From contig NC_049907.1 of NCBI RefSeq assembly GCF_001411555.2, positions 34,369,866 to 34,433,865 on the forward strand: a stretch of 64,000 nt of DNA, read 5' to 3'. The notes below the pieces were generated by a model, which saw only the letters and a list, made by a program, of their open reading frames with translations, was not told the DNA's origin and made no database searches. Source of the stretch: Juglans regia (taxonomy: Eukaryota; Streptophyta; Magnoliopsida; Fagales; Juglandaceae). Positions 54,521 to 64,000 of the stretch are shown piece by piece. The position numbers and the translations under genes are program-made. Positions within the stretch are counted from its first letter, which is position 1. Every line of letters begins with the position of its first letter.

Positions 54521-55649
54521 AGAAGAAGAATTTTTCATGTTTACATATCTATATTTAAATAGTAGAACCTCTAGGAATATTTTTAACAAGATTTTAGAGA
54601 ACTTTTTTTTAAGGTTCATGGAAATGGGTGATGTTTATGAAGAAATATATGTTGTTTGAGAATAGATATATTTTTATTAGAATTTGAAAAGGCATTTTGT
54701 AAACAAAGTTCACGACCCTATGAAATCCAAGGTTAGATCGCGACTTTAGATTTGAAATGTGTTAGATTTATACAAAAATATTATAAAAACAAATTTATAA
54801 AATAATATAATTATTTTTTATACATTTGGAGGGAGTGAGTTTCAAATTTAAGACTTTCATTTTAAAAATTGAGGATTATGTCAATCAGATCATAAATTTT
54901 TAACATAAAATAATATAATTTGATATAATACGTTAGATCTATTTTATAATATAAGTTAATGAGAATACTCATCTATCTTAACGTAATGGTTTGAATAGCT
55001 TTGCAAGTGATTTACCTACCACTTTTTCAGATCCACTTGATTTTCTAAAATGTTTTAATTATGTGTATATGTCTCTCATTCCTTGTAATTGGCAAATATA
55101 GAGTACTAAACATTCAATCATTAGCTTACTACTTTATTCTCTTTAACTTTAATCCTACCTTTAAATAGATGATTAAGGAAATGGACGAATAATTAACATT
55201 CACCTTGTTACCCACTACCAAAATCCTCATGATCATATCATAACTCATGCGTTGCATCCTCATTATTTCTATCTCTAATAATAAGGAAAAAAAAAAAAAA
55301 AACAGAGCTTTACTTGAATCTACGTTTCTTTTTTTTTTCTTTTTTTTATAATTTTCTAATCTATTTTTTTTTTTTATAACTTGAATATAGAGACCTCTCT
55401 ATATTAAATATTATTCTTAAGTAGTATCAACCCTAATATTAAAAAAAAATATACTCATCATCTCCATACACCACATATAATTTTTTTTTTTACTAAATAT
55501 GTGTAGTAAATGGATGATGAGTAGAAGAATTCAATTAATTTATAAAGAATAAAACAAAAAAAAAATAAAATTAATGTAGTATGTGGTGTGTGGGATGATG
55601 AGTAGCAAAACCCAATATTTAATACAACAAAACTCACATATTATATTTG

Positions 55650-55830
55650 AGAAATGATAGTTGCAGTCGTGAGTGCACAAGCGTCACGTAATTGTTTTGA
55701 AAAAAATAAAAAAAATACGAGATCTATATGAAAAAATAATAATTTTTTAATTGTGAAACCGATTCCATTTTAAAGCGACTGTACAACGTTTGTGTACTTT
55801 ACGATTGTATGTAGTATTACTTATTATATT
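55650..55830. mobile_element. M2 MITE, copy 2
   Basis: GCAGTCGTGAGTGCACAAGC and TAATTGTTTTGAAAAAAATA at the left pair with AAAGCGACTGTACAACGTTTG and GTACTTTACGATTG at the right. Non-coding. Confidence 0.6.
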
Positions 55831-56408
55831 CATATCTCTCCAAATAATATTAAAGTTATAAAAGTTTTAATTCACTCTACTTACCTATCAAGGGTAGAAA
55901 TAACAGGTTAAAGAAAATGACCCATGAAAGTGGATCCATCATTCATAGGAAGCATACCTACTTTGAAGATTTGACTCAAGATAAATTTGTACCAACAAAC
56001 AAAACACGAATTAATTTAAAAAAAGAAAAAAGATTACTAAAAGGAAATCAACGGCATGAAGAATTTTTTTTTTATTTTCCAAAGTTTGGGAATAATGTGA
56101 TTAGGCATGAAGGAGACATCAAACCACATTCACGCCTGCTTTTGACTTATGTTTAGTTTATTATTTTCATCAATTAATGAACAACTCATGTCAATGGACC
56201 CAATCAATGAATGCATGTTTCTCCAAACCTAATCAATGGTATTGGTTAGGTTACCTCAACTCGATGTATACATACATTGTGCTGAACACAAAACAAAACA
56301 TGTATTGACTCTCTAGAATGTTATAAGATCGATAAAACGAAACAATTCCATTGATTATGTTTTTTTTTTTTTTTTTTTTATTTGACACCTTTTACGACAA
56401 GAACATAG

Positions 56409-56729
56409 TCACTTTTTTAAGACATGGTCACACAAGAACTTGTTATAGATATAAAGAAGTACCGAGGTGATCTGAAACTGTTGAACAACTTTTCCTGCAT
56501 AGATGCTGTGTAGAGAATCATATTGGCCAATCAACTCCTGGGCGGGGAGGCTTGCAGCTTGCTCCATATCCAATCGATTATCGAATGTTGGATTCGGATT
56601 GTTCTTAACTCTAACTCGTAAAGAACAAAAGGGTCCACAACCAAGATATCCCAAACACTGTGACCAATTAAAGAGAATTACAGAAACCGTAAGGAAGCCT
56701 AGAAACCTCTCAAACGAAGTGGATGACAT
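56409..56729 (-). other. Unassigned 106-codon frame with signal-peptide-like start
   Basis: The predicted product starts MSSTSFERFLGFLTVSVILF, a hydrophobic stretch resembling a signal peptide, followed by a Cys-rich LGCGPFCS and a polar tail (LDMEQAASLPAQELIGQY). I do not recognise it. GC content is higher than in the surroundings, so it may be an exon or a gene fragment rather than chance. No neighbouring exon was found. Confidence 0.3.
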
Positions 56730-56774
56730 CCAGATGCAACGGAGATAGATCTTACAGACTTGAAACCAACAGAA

Positions 56775-56935
56775 GAGTAATGTTACGTATAGTAGAGTGC
56801 ATAAATATTGTATAATTATTTTAAAAAAAATAATTTTTTTTTTTATTTGAGTCTCATATTTATTTATATTTTTTTAAAAAAATTGCACGAAAGTTATACT
56901 GTCTACTACAACTACAAATATCATTTTTATTTATC
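56775..56935. mobile_element. M2 MITE, copy 3
   Basis: TTACGTATAGTAGAGTGCATAA at the left (first 20 bases shown in part) and GTCTACTACAACTACAAATAT at the right flank a T-rich centre with ATTATTTTAAAAAAAATAA. It is more diverged than copies 2 and 4. Confidence 0.5.
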
Positions 56936-57109
56936 ACACAAAGCGAGAAAATGATGAAATAATGAAAGAGTAGAAAATAGTTGTATTTATTTATGAATAT
57001 CATCACTCCACTTCTAGAAGATGTTAGGTAATGAAAGGCCATCTAAGTCGATCATAAATGCTAATTTTACTGAGTACAACCTTACTGTTTACAGGTTATA
57101 TCACTAAAA

Positions 57110-57290
57110 AGAAATAATATTTACAGTCGTGATTGTGTAAGTACCGTATAGTTATTTTAAAAAAAATAAATAAATACGAGATTTATATGAAAAAAAAATT
57201 TATTTTTTTAATAATAAATCTCTTTCTTTTTTAAAATGACTATACGATACTTACATATTCTACAATTATATATAATATTGCTCTTGACTA
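57110..57290. mobile_element. M2 MITE, copy 4
   Basis: ATTTACAGTCGTGATTGTG at the left and ACTATACGATACTTACATATT at the right, with the conserved TTTTAAAAAAAATAAATAAA and TTTTAAAATGACT arms. It sits about 280 bp upstream of the VAMP724 start codon, so it may lie in its promoter. Confidence 0.6.
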
Positions 57291-57481
57291 GATGCATTCC
57301 TTCTACGTCCCCACACAGATTCTGTAGGACTTGAATTTGGTCTCTTATTTCAATAGTTTGGTTTTTGTATTGCTGCTCCTATTTGCTCATTTAAAATAAA
57401 AAAAAGAAAAAGTAAAGAAACAGGCCAAAATATCCCAGAAATTGTGAACGTAGAAAAGAATCGGAACGAGCTCTGAACTCG

Positions 57482-57504
57482 CTCTCTCTCTCTCTCTCTC
57501 TCTC
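57482..57504 (+). repeat. (CT)n tract in the VAMP724 5'-UTR
   Basis: About 11 CT units 65 bp before the ATG. CT-rich stretches near the transcription start are common in plant genes and can influence expression; no specific role is shown. Confidence 0.8.
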
Positions 57505-57568
57505 GATCACGTCTTGCTCCATCTCTATCCTGCTTCGGAGCTAAATCATTGCATAGAGAGAGAAAACA

Positions 57569-60500
57569 ATGAGTCAGGAATCGTTCATATACACCTTTGT
57601 GGCCCGAGGCACCGTGGTCTTGGCCGAGTACACCGAGTTTACCGGCAACTTCCCAGCGATTGCGGCTCAGTGCCTGCAGAAACTCCCTTCCTCCAACAAC
57701 AAGTTCACCTACACCTGCGACCACCACACCTTCAATTTTCTCGTCGAAGATGGTTATGGTAAAATTTCCCTTTTCATTTTACTCTTTTTCTTTGAGGTGG
57801 AAGTTGAATTGCGAGAGGAAGTACTTGGATCTGGCCCCAAACACTCGCATGTATATTTTGATTTCTGGGTTCTAACTGAGGAAAATACTAAATAGTTGAA
57901 AATCTAACTTTTTGCATTCGGGGTTCCCATGTCGTTTTGTTTTCCAAGGAATTAAAGAGTCTCTTAACGTGAGCAAAGTAGTTATATTCCGGAAAACTCA
58001 ATGAGCGGTACTTGTTTCTAGCCCCAGAGAGTGAATTAGTTGAGTTATTTCTGTTTGTTTTTCTATAAAAAAAAAAGTTGTTCTTTTGTAGCAGAGTTTG
58101 ACGCTCTTTGAAGAGTTCAAATATTCATAATTTCTGAATACTTAATGGAAATTTAGCTTGATTCAGATGCCCGTTGTAACGTAGCACGAGTTCAACTTTT
58201 TCCCAAGAAATCGTGCTATCAAATTGCCAGCGAACACGTTTAGATGGACTGAGATTGATCGGTATTAATCTGTAGGAATTCCTTTCTTATAATAGAAGTA
58301 TTAGTCTGTAGGGCTGACCTTTGTTTGATTGATTGATGGATATATCATATATGCTGTTGGGCGTGGAATGTGCTATTCGTGGGTATGAAATGAAGAAAAT
58401 CAGAATAAATATTTAGGCCTCCTTTCGTTACACATATGAGATGTGAGATGAAATGAAATGAAATAAAAGTTAAAAGTGGAATAAAATATTATTAGAATAT
58501 AATTTTTTAATATTATTTTTGTTTTTAGATTTGAAAAAGGTGAGTAGTTTATCATCTTGATAACCAAACCAGGCCTTAAAGTTAGCAGGAGGAGGATAAT
58601 CAGGATGTGCAGTAAATCCAGGCATGCGTACACGAGTCCACGACACAAGTTTTTACCTTTTTTAATGCTCCAGTTGAACTTATAATCTCCGACCTCATGA
58701 CTAAAATATTAATGCTGAAGCTTTGCTTCACTGTGGGGAAATATCCTTGTATGAGGCATCTTCTATTTTTGATTTTCCGATGAGGTTTACCATTAAGGAT
58801 GCCTGTGAGGTAAGGAATTCCGTTAATATGGAACTTGTGAATGGGCTCTGTCCTGTTATGCCATTGAAGCTGAAATATAGTGGTTTTAATTATTTTACCA
58901 GTTTATGGAATAGAGAATCACATGCATGACATGAGGGAGGATTTTGTTTTTTTGGGGGGAGCGGCTGGATTGATATAAAAGCCGGATTTGTATCAAAACA
59001 TTTTTCTATGTTATGAAAGTGCACTGGTTTGGTTGTCCCGCAGAGTGTCGAACCCTTTCTCATGGTATATATCCTAGGCCACGTGGCTCCCATTCTTCAA
59101 CATCAGAGCATTTTTTGTTTCAGATACTGGATACATATCAGACAATGTATACCCCCCCCCCCCTTTGTATACGACACTAGATGGACCCTTACCATAGCTA
59201 TATGCCTGTTTCGTAATGTCTTGTTGTCATAATTTATTTCTAAGAATCTTTTGAGTCTAAAGGTTTTCGAATCTATGTGAAGTGGCCAAAATAGTTGTGG
59301 TGGAATATCACATGCTTTTTTGTTCAGTACTTGAAGTGGTTCACCAGATCTGATGCTTGGATATTGATATGATGAATAAGGAATCTACTATTTTCTCTCG
59401 ATCACATAATTGCACAGAGTGACTTAAATTAACTGGAGATGTTTTAGTTACTTAGATAAAATAGTTGAGAATTTAACCATTGAGTCTAGTTCTTAATAGG
59501 TTGACTGCCTTATTGTGGATCTTTGTGATTTGCAGCTTACTGTGTTGTGGCCAATGAATCTGTTGGCAAGCAGATATCTATTGCATTCTTGGAACGGATG
59601 AAGGCAGACTTTAGGAAAAGATATGGGGGTGGTAAAGCAGATACAGCTATGGCCAAAAGTCTTAACAAGGAATTCGGGTATGTAAGTTTGACTCTTGAAT
59701 ATGATGTATTAAATATCTATGCATTTGAACAGAAAATCTTGCTAGGAGGTGAAAAATAAAGCAAATTTAAGTTTACAGACCAATCATGAAAGAGCACATG
59801 AAGTATATTATTGACCATGCTGAAGAGATTGAGGAGTTGTTGAAAGTGAAGGCTCAAGTTTCAGAAGTTAAAAGTATCATGTTGGAGAATATTGACAAGG
59901 TAATAGTTTATTTTTGAATTAAAATTTGTTCTTTTTACCACATTACTGTGTATCCCTGCCTTGGTGAGGTTTCATGTCATAAAATAATACTGTACATTTG
60001 CTCAAATTTGTTTTTGGGGATTCTTTATATGATGCTTTAACCATATGCATCTATGGTTCTCTTTATGCTGGCACTAATATAGAATTCAAAACTTTTATGT
60101 GCAGTCACTTTTACGTACTCTTTGCACATTCTACTGATGTGATTGGTTGCGTCACTTGTTTTAATATAAAATAACTACTTTGGCCAACCACATCAATGGA
60201 GTACATAGAGTACGCAAAAGTGATTATATGTAGCAAAATTCAAAACAGGATCTATCTCTCTCTCTCTCTCTCTCTCTCCATGAATTTGCAAAGTTTATCA
60301 ATTAAATCATCCCGTTCATACTCTGTTAAATAAACTAACGGCAGCTTTGTTGCCTCCAAGCCACTCTCCTCTAGAGTGCCAAAGACCCACCCTCGCAGGG
60401 TGGCTAGCAAATATCTCTAACATTAACTTTGCTTGCTTAAGTTGCACCATTTCTTACATTATAAGAAAACCATGCAACAGAAGCTGCATGTTACACGATT

Positions 60501-60814
60501 TGATTTTATATATGCGTTTCAGGCTCTTGATAGGGGGGAACACCTAACGAGTATTGCTGACAAGACTGAAGACTTGCGTAAGCAGGTAATTGGCAGAACA
60601 AGAGCAACTTTTGGCTTTATCTCTCTTCTTCATACTGAACAAGTTTCTTCTTTGGAATTTTCAGGCCCAATTATACAAAGAAAAAGGAACACAAATTAGA
60701 CGGAAGATGTGGTATCAAAACATGAAAATAAAGCTGGTGGTTCTTGGAATCTTGTTCCTTCTGGTCCTGATAATCTGGCTTTCTATTTGCCATGGATTTG
60801 ACTGCACCAACTAG
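57569..60814 (+). CDS. VAMP724: R-SNARE of the VAMP72 group, VAMP724-like, five exons
   Basis: Exons 57569-57758, 59536-59677, 59779-59899, 60523-60585 and 60665-60814 join in frame with GT/AG borders to 221 residues, the normal VAMP72 length. The N-terminal longin domain (about 1-120) starts [20 protein letters not shown] and includes [20 protein letters not shown] and KRYGGGKA. The SNARE motif (about 125-187) includes [20 protein letters not shown], with the zero-layer Arg at about residue 155 (DRGEHL). A single C-terminal membrane anchor ([20 protein letters not shown]) is followed by a short lumenal tail. The protein drives vesicle fusion at the plasma membrane or endosomes by pairing with Q-SNAREs. 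[18 protein letters not shown] and the extended CHGFDCTN tail favour VAMP724 over VAMP721/722. Introns 1 and 3 carry MITEs. Confidence 0.93.
58413..58578 (+). mobile_element. M1 MITE in VAMP724 intron 1 with TTA duplication
   Basis: 160-bp element (58416-58575) with inverted ends GGCCTCCTTTCGTTA and TAACCAAACCAGGCC, flanked by TTA at 58413-58415 and 58576-58578. The body contains GAGATGTGAGATGAAATGAA and AATAAAATATTATTAGAATA. It is the cleanest copy of the family and gives its PIF/Harbinger-like signature. Confidence 0.85.
60083..60246. mobile_element. M3 MITE in VAMP724 intron 3 with 10-bp duplication
   Basis: The direct repeat AATTCAAAAC at 60083-60092 and 60237-60246 brackets a 144-bp element. 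Its ends (GTGCAGTCACTTTTACGTACT and AGTACGCAAAAGTGATTATAT) are inverted repeats of about 28 bp. A 9-11-bp duplication suggests a Mutator-type origin. The copy at 45139-45278 belongs to the same family. Confidence 0.8.
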
Positions 60815-61893
60815 TAGAAATTCTTCAGTACACACAGCAATGGGAACAAAATTACATAGATTCAACAATTTGTGCGCATGAACCTTGTTCTGTAATTTGG
60901 GATGTATCTTCAAAATCACAAGTGAAGTTGTGCTCAACAGTAAAGTCCAGGAATTCTTTGCAAGTCAGTGTAGGAGTTTTGTTTTGTTTTGTTTTTTTTC
61001 AGTGTTGAGAGAGAGAGAAAGAGAGAGAGCTGGGTCATGGTAGATCTTGTCAAATAATTACATCAAGATGTTATTTTGAATCCAGTATAGCAATAGTTTG
61101 TGATATTCAAAGTCCAGTTGCAGTTCCGGATAATTTATAGTTATTTGTTACATTAAATCAACCTAACATCTTGCATGCTCAACACTCAACAGCAATTGTC
61201 TTTTATCACTCGTCCTTTGTTTAGGTCCAATTAATCAATTGCTCACTCAGATTGTTTTCATACAACGAGGGACTTAGCCGAATGTATACTTCTGTTCTAT
61301 TTTAACAGGTTCTGCTCCTTTTTTTTTTGGCAAGGAGATTAAGTATACATGGAATGGCAAAGATTTTAAAATAGATTCACCCAAATGGGTCAATGTGCAT
61401 ATGCCTCATAAGTTGATATTCACTGCAACACCAAGTTGTTTTTATAATGGGGTCCATCATTGAGCCCAAGACTAGCTAAGCCTTTAAACTCTTCTAAAAT
61501 GGGCGGACATGTCCTTACTAAATACATGTTGCTTAGACATTGCAAGTGTTAGTAGTTAGTACTTCTCCCTATCATTGTTGGTCCGACAATCTGACCAATA
61601 GGGGTCCCAGTGCTCCCCATACTTTGGAGATTGTCACATTTGAAGGCAAAGGCTATAAGCTAAACCTCAATGTAAACTAAATTATGAGTAGCATCGTTCA
61701 GTGCTTTTTCATAATATTGGTGTATGCTCATGGAAAACTCTTCAGAAGTTCTTTCTAAATACGCAGATCATGTATATCCAGTGAATAGTTCTCAACACCA
61801 GATAAATGAAGAAGAAACTCAGAAAAAATTGACAAGTTTGTCACTGTTTAAGGTTATCTCATGGAAACATTTTCAGATCGAGTTTTTGTTATT

Positions 61894-62115
61894 CCGGCCA
61901 TGGTTGAACTCATCATCGTTTGTTTTTACTGTTTATCTCAACTCATCTAATCTAATCATTACAACTTTTCTAAATTCTCACACAAAATAAAATAAAGAAT
62001 TCAACTTTTTCAAATCTCAAAACAAAAATAATTTTAAAAAATATATATTTTAATAATATTTTATTCAACTCTTTAACTTTAATCTCAACTTATCTCATCT
62101 GCGAAAACAAACTAA
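61894..62115 (-). mobile_element. M1 MITE downstream of VAMP724
   Basis: Body in reverse orientation: CTCAACTCATCTAATCTAATC, AAAGAATTCAACTTTTTCAA, TATTTTATTCAACTC, CTTATCTCATCTGCG, ending AAACAAACTAAAG. Ends are diverged, so the limits are approximate. Confidence 0.6.
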
Positions 62116-62565
62116 AGAGGAAATAAAGGGTCCTTGTAATGTTCCTTGCTATACATCTTCAAATATTTATAACTAATAATATATATATATATATATATTA
62201 TATAGTAAAAGTTTATAACTTTAGAGTCATCACATGCAAGTCATTGCTTGCCCACCGGCACTCTAGCTAGTTTTTAGGGTGTCTAAATGGGATGAACTTA
62301 AGGTAGGCGCCGGCCGGGAAAGCATATATACTAATGTTGTGATGGAATTGGCCTTGTTCCACTACGCGTGCAGTTTGAAAATTAGGAAAAATGTAAAACA
62401 TTGATTATAAATCACAGAAATTCAAACTCTCAAGGAATATGATTCAATAATGTTCATATAGTATTTGAGGGCGGTGCTTAGAGTCTTAGACTAAACTACT
62501 AAAATATGATAGTTTCTTTTAAAAGTGACAACCTCCAAGAGGCATCCTGTCATGCATCGCATCAC

Positions 62566-62762
62566 TTGTTTGGATTCGAAACTCACCTCAATTCATTTTA
62601 TCTCATCATTATAACATTTATAAATTTTTACATAAAATATTATAAACAATTCAATTTTTCTAAATTTCAAAATAATAATAATATTAAAAATAATATTCTA
62701 ACAATATTTTATTCAATTCATCTAAAACCATCTCAACTCATCTCTGAATCCAAACGATGGGG
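62566..62762 (-). mobile_element. M1 MITE near the right end
   Basis: Starts TTGTTTGGATTCGAAACTCA and ends CTGAATCCAAACGATGGGGG, imperfect inverted ends. The reverse-orientation body (TAAACAATTCAATTTTTC, ATATTTTATTCAATTCATC) matches the other copies. Confidence 0.65.
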
Positions 62763-64000
62763 GGTACCGGGTACGTAACCTATGGAAGCATATATAATTG
62801 CATGACAAATGATTCTTCAAGCAATATTTGTCGTTAAGGCGTAAATATAAATAATAAAATCCATCGTCAAAGGTCTGTAACCTGATTGACATAAATCTCC
62901 AGCCTTCAAAATGGAGGTCTTGGGTTTGAAACTTTCTTCCTCGAATATATAAAAATGATAATAATAAAATCTATATATTCTCATCAATTTAAACTTTTAA
63001 AATAAATGATAATTTTACATGATATAATCAAAGCATTAAATGATCATAAAACTTATTATTTTTGTCATGTTAATTAAATATTGAAACCTAATGCCATTTT
63101 TTTCCACCATTTAACGTCAATGTTTCCAATCATGTGTTGGATTTAGAGTTATCTATGTTTACACGTAAAGTTGAGTGTTAAAAAAATTAATGTGTAGTGA
63201 TTATACTCAGTACTAGCTAGCTAGCTAGCTCTTTCCTACCTAATTGATACCACTTTCTGTTCCTTTTAATTTCGTCAAAGAAGCATCATCTCGATCGGTA
63301 TTCATTTTACATATACCATTGCCACGTACACTTGTCTTAGATCATGTGCTTGATAGAATTTCCATAAAACAATGATGCATTGGTGTACGTCATGCACCAT
63401 ATGGCGCACAAAAAAAGAAAAAGAAAAAGAAAGAAAGAGGAGCATAAAATCTACGTACAGATAACTCGATCTCAAAGATTGAAAGTTTTGACAAACAGTT
63501 TTTACAAAATATTGCCCAAATCCTTTACTTCTGGAGACTTCATCACAAGGCAATGTAAGTATTCAAAAAAAGGGTTTACCATGCATGCAAGAAGATTAAT
63601 GTCGACGGAAAATCAAATTAGCTAGTTAAAAACTTTTAACGTACTAATGAAAAAATGAAAAATATTGAGCTGCAATGATTGAGACCTAGCTGCATGCATT
63701 CATTGGATCATGATAAGACAAGCTCTGATATTGATCATCTGTTGGTTTAAATCAAACTCATGAGAAGACAAAGAAAGATCTCTCTGACCCATCCTTTCTG
63801 GATAGGGTACTACTAGTGCTAGTACTGAAAGCTGAAAGATCAAGAGTATTACTGCAACCTGATCTGCGACTTTTTGGATGGGCCCCGTGAGTTATCATTC
63901 AGTAGTAGTAATAGATAATGAAGAACAAGCTAGCTAGCTAGCTAGCGATGACTACTGATCAATGAGATCAAGGGCATTGTAGCCCATTCAGATCAGGAAT

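Larger units (their letters stand above)
53380..57568. other. Intergenic region between the coiled-coil and VAMP724 genes
   Basis: About 4.2 kb, densely packed with MITEs: three M1 copies back to back (53702-54302), a foldback element (54421-54520), another AT-rich foldback (55435-55615, with TACTCATCATC / GATGATGAGTA arms) and three M2 copies. One unassigned minus-strand frame is at 56409-56729. The VAMP724 promoter and 5'-UTR lie at the right end. Confidence 0.6.
60815..64000. other. Downstream intergenic region
   Basis: VAMP724 3'-UTR, then 3 kb without a supported gene. It holds two M1 MITEs (about 61894-62115 and 62566-62762), a (TA)n tract near 62179-62200, and (AGCT)n runs at 63213-63228 and 63931-63946. 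Short frames at 61724-61990 and 62506-62778 largely overlap the MITEs and are not genes. I saw nothing convincing in 62770-64000. Confidence 0.5.

Noticed and set aside
57350..57727. 125-codon minus-strand frame over the VAMP724 first exon
   Set aside because: Antisense shadow of exon 1 and the (CT)n tract.
59152..59163. C12 run in VAMP724 intron 1
   Set aside because: A simple homopolymer, possibly with uncertain length; no function suggested.
63213..63946. (AGCT)n runs as possible regulatory or miRNA hairpin
   Set aside because: Self-complementary tetranucleotide repeats are expected to look like hairpins. No stem of miRNA-precursor size was seen around them.

Overview
The window is nuclear DNA from a higher plant, almost certainly a woody eudicot. 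The evidence is spliced plant genes (40S ribosomal protein S21, a heavy-metal-associated isoprenylated protein, a VAMP72-type R-SNARE), plant-type Ty3/gypsy, Ty1/copia, CACTA and LINE elements, and many AT-rich MITEs. A recurring GAGATGAGATGAG-type MITE hints at Fagales (walnut/pecan/oak relatives), but that is only an impression from memory. Two runs of exactly 100 N (5412-5511 and 7210-7309) are scaffold joins, so order and distance in the first 7.3 kb are uncertain.

Layout. 1-5411: remnant of a CACTA (En/Spm) transposon ending at 4406, plus about 1 kb of flank. All of it is repeated almost base for base at 29242-34652. 5512-7209: an isolated contig holding the 3' part of a LINE (minus strand). 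7332-15734: a structurally complete Ty3/gypsy element (Tekay/Del-like) with 2214-bp LTRs, 5-bp target duplication CTTAT, PBS and PPT. Gag, protease and reverse transcriptase are absent and replaced by 2.3 kb of non-coding, C-poor DNA; only RNase H and integrase remain. 15885-17920: a second decayed LINE. 17921-28618: a rearranged cluster of three members (A plus, B minus, D plus) of a second Ty3/gypsy family with ~0.8-kb LTRs. Its coding region is a set of in-frame deletion fusions: no RT, no integrase core, an expanded Lys/Glu/Ser linker, and a short chimeric integrase-derived peptide repeated 5-6 times. This family is the most unusual thing in the window. 28619-34652: second CACTA copy and flank. 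34653-38200: AT-rich DNA with a hAT MITE (8-bp TSD) and a nested MITE. 37686-41855: a Tork/Tnt1-like copia pseudogene without a 3' LTR.

From 42 kb on the window is gene-bearing: RPS21 (42900-43968, +), a HIPP protein (47783-49145, -), a small seven-exon coiled-coil protein (51394-53379, -) and VAMP724-like R-SNARE (57569-60814, +). These are unrelated housekeeping, metal/stress and trafficking genes. The DNA between and within them is filled by at least four MITE families, two copies lying in VAMP724 introns. I saw no tRNA, rRNA, CRISPR or other RNA gene. All homology calls come from reading the sequence and from memory of the families; no database was searched.
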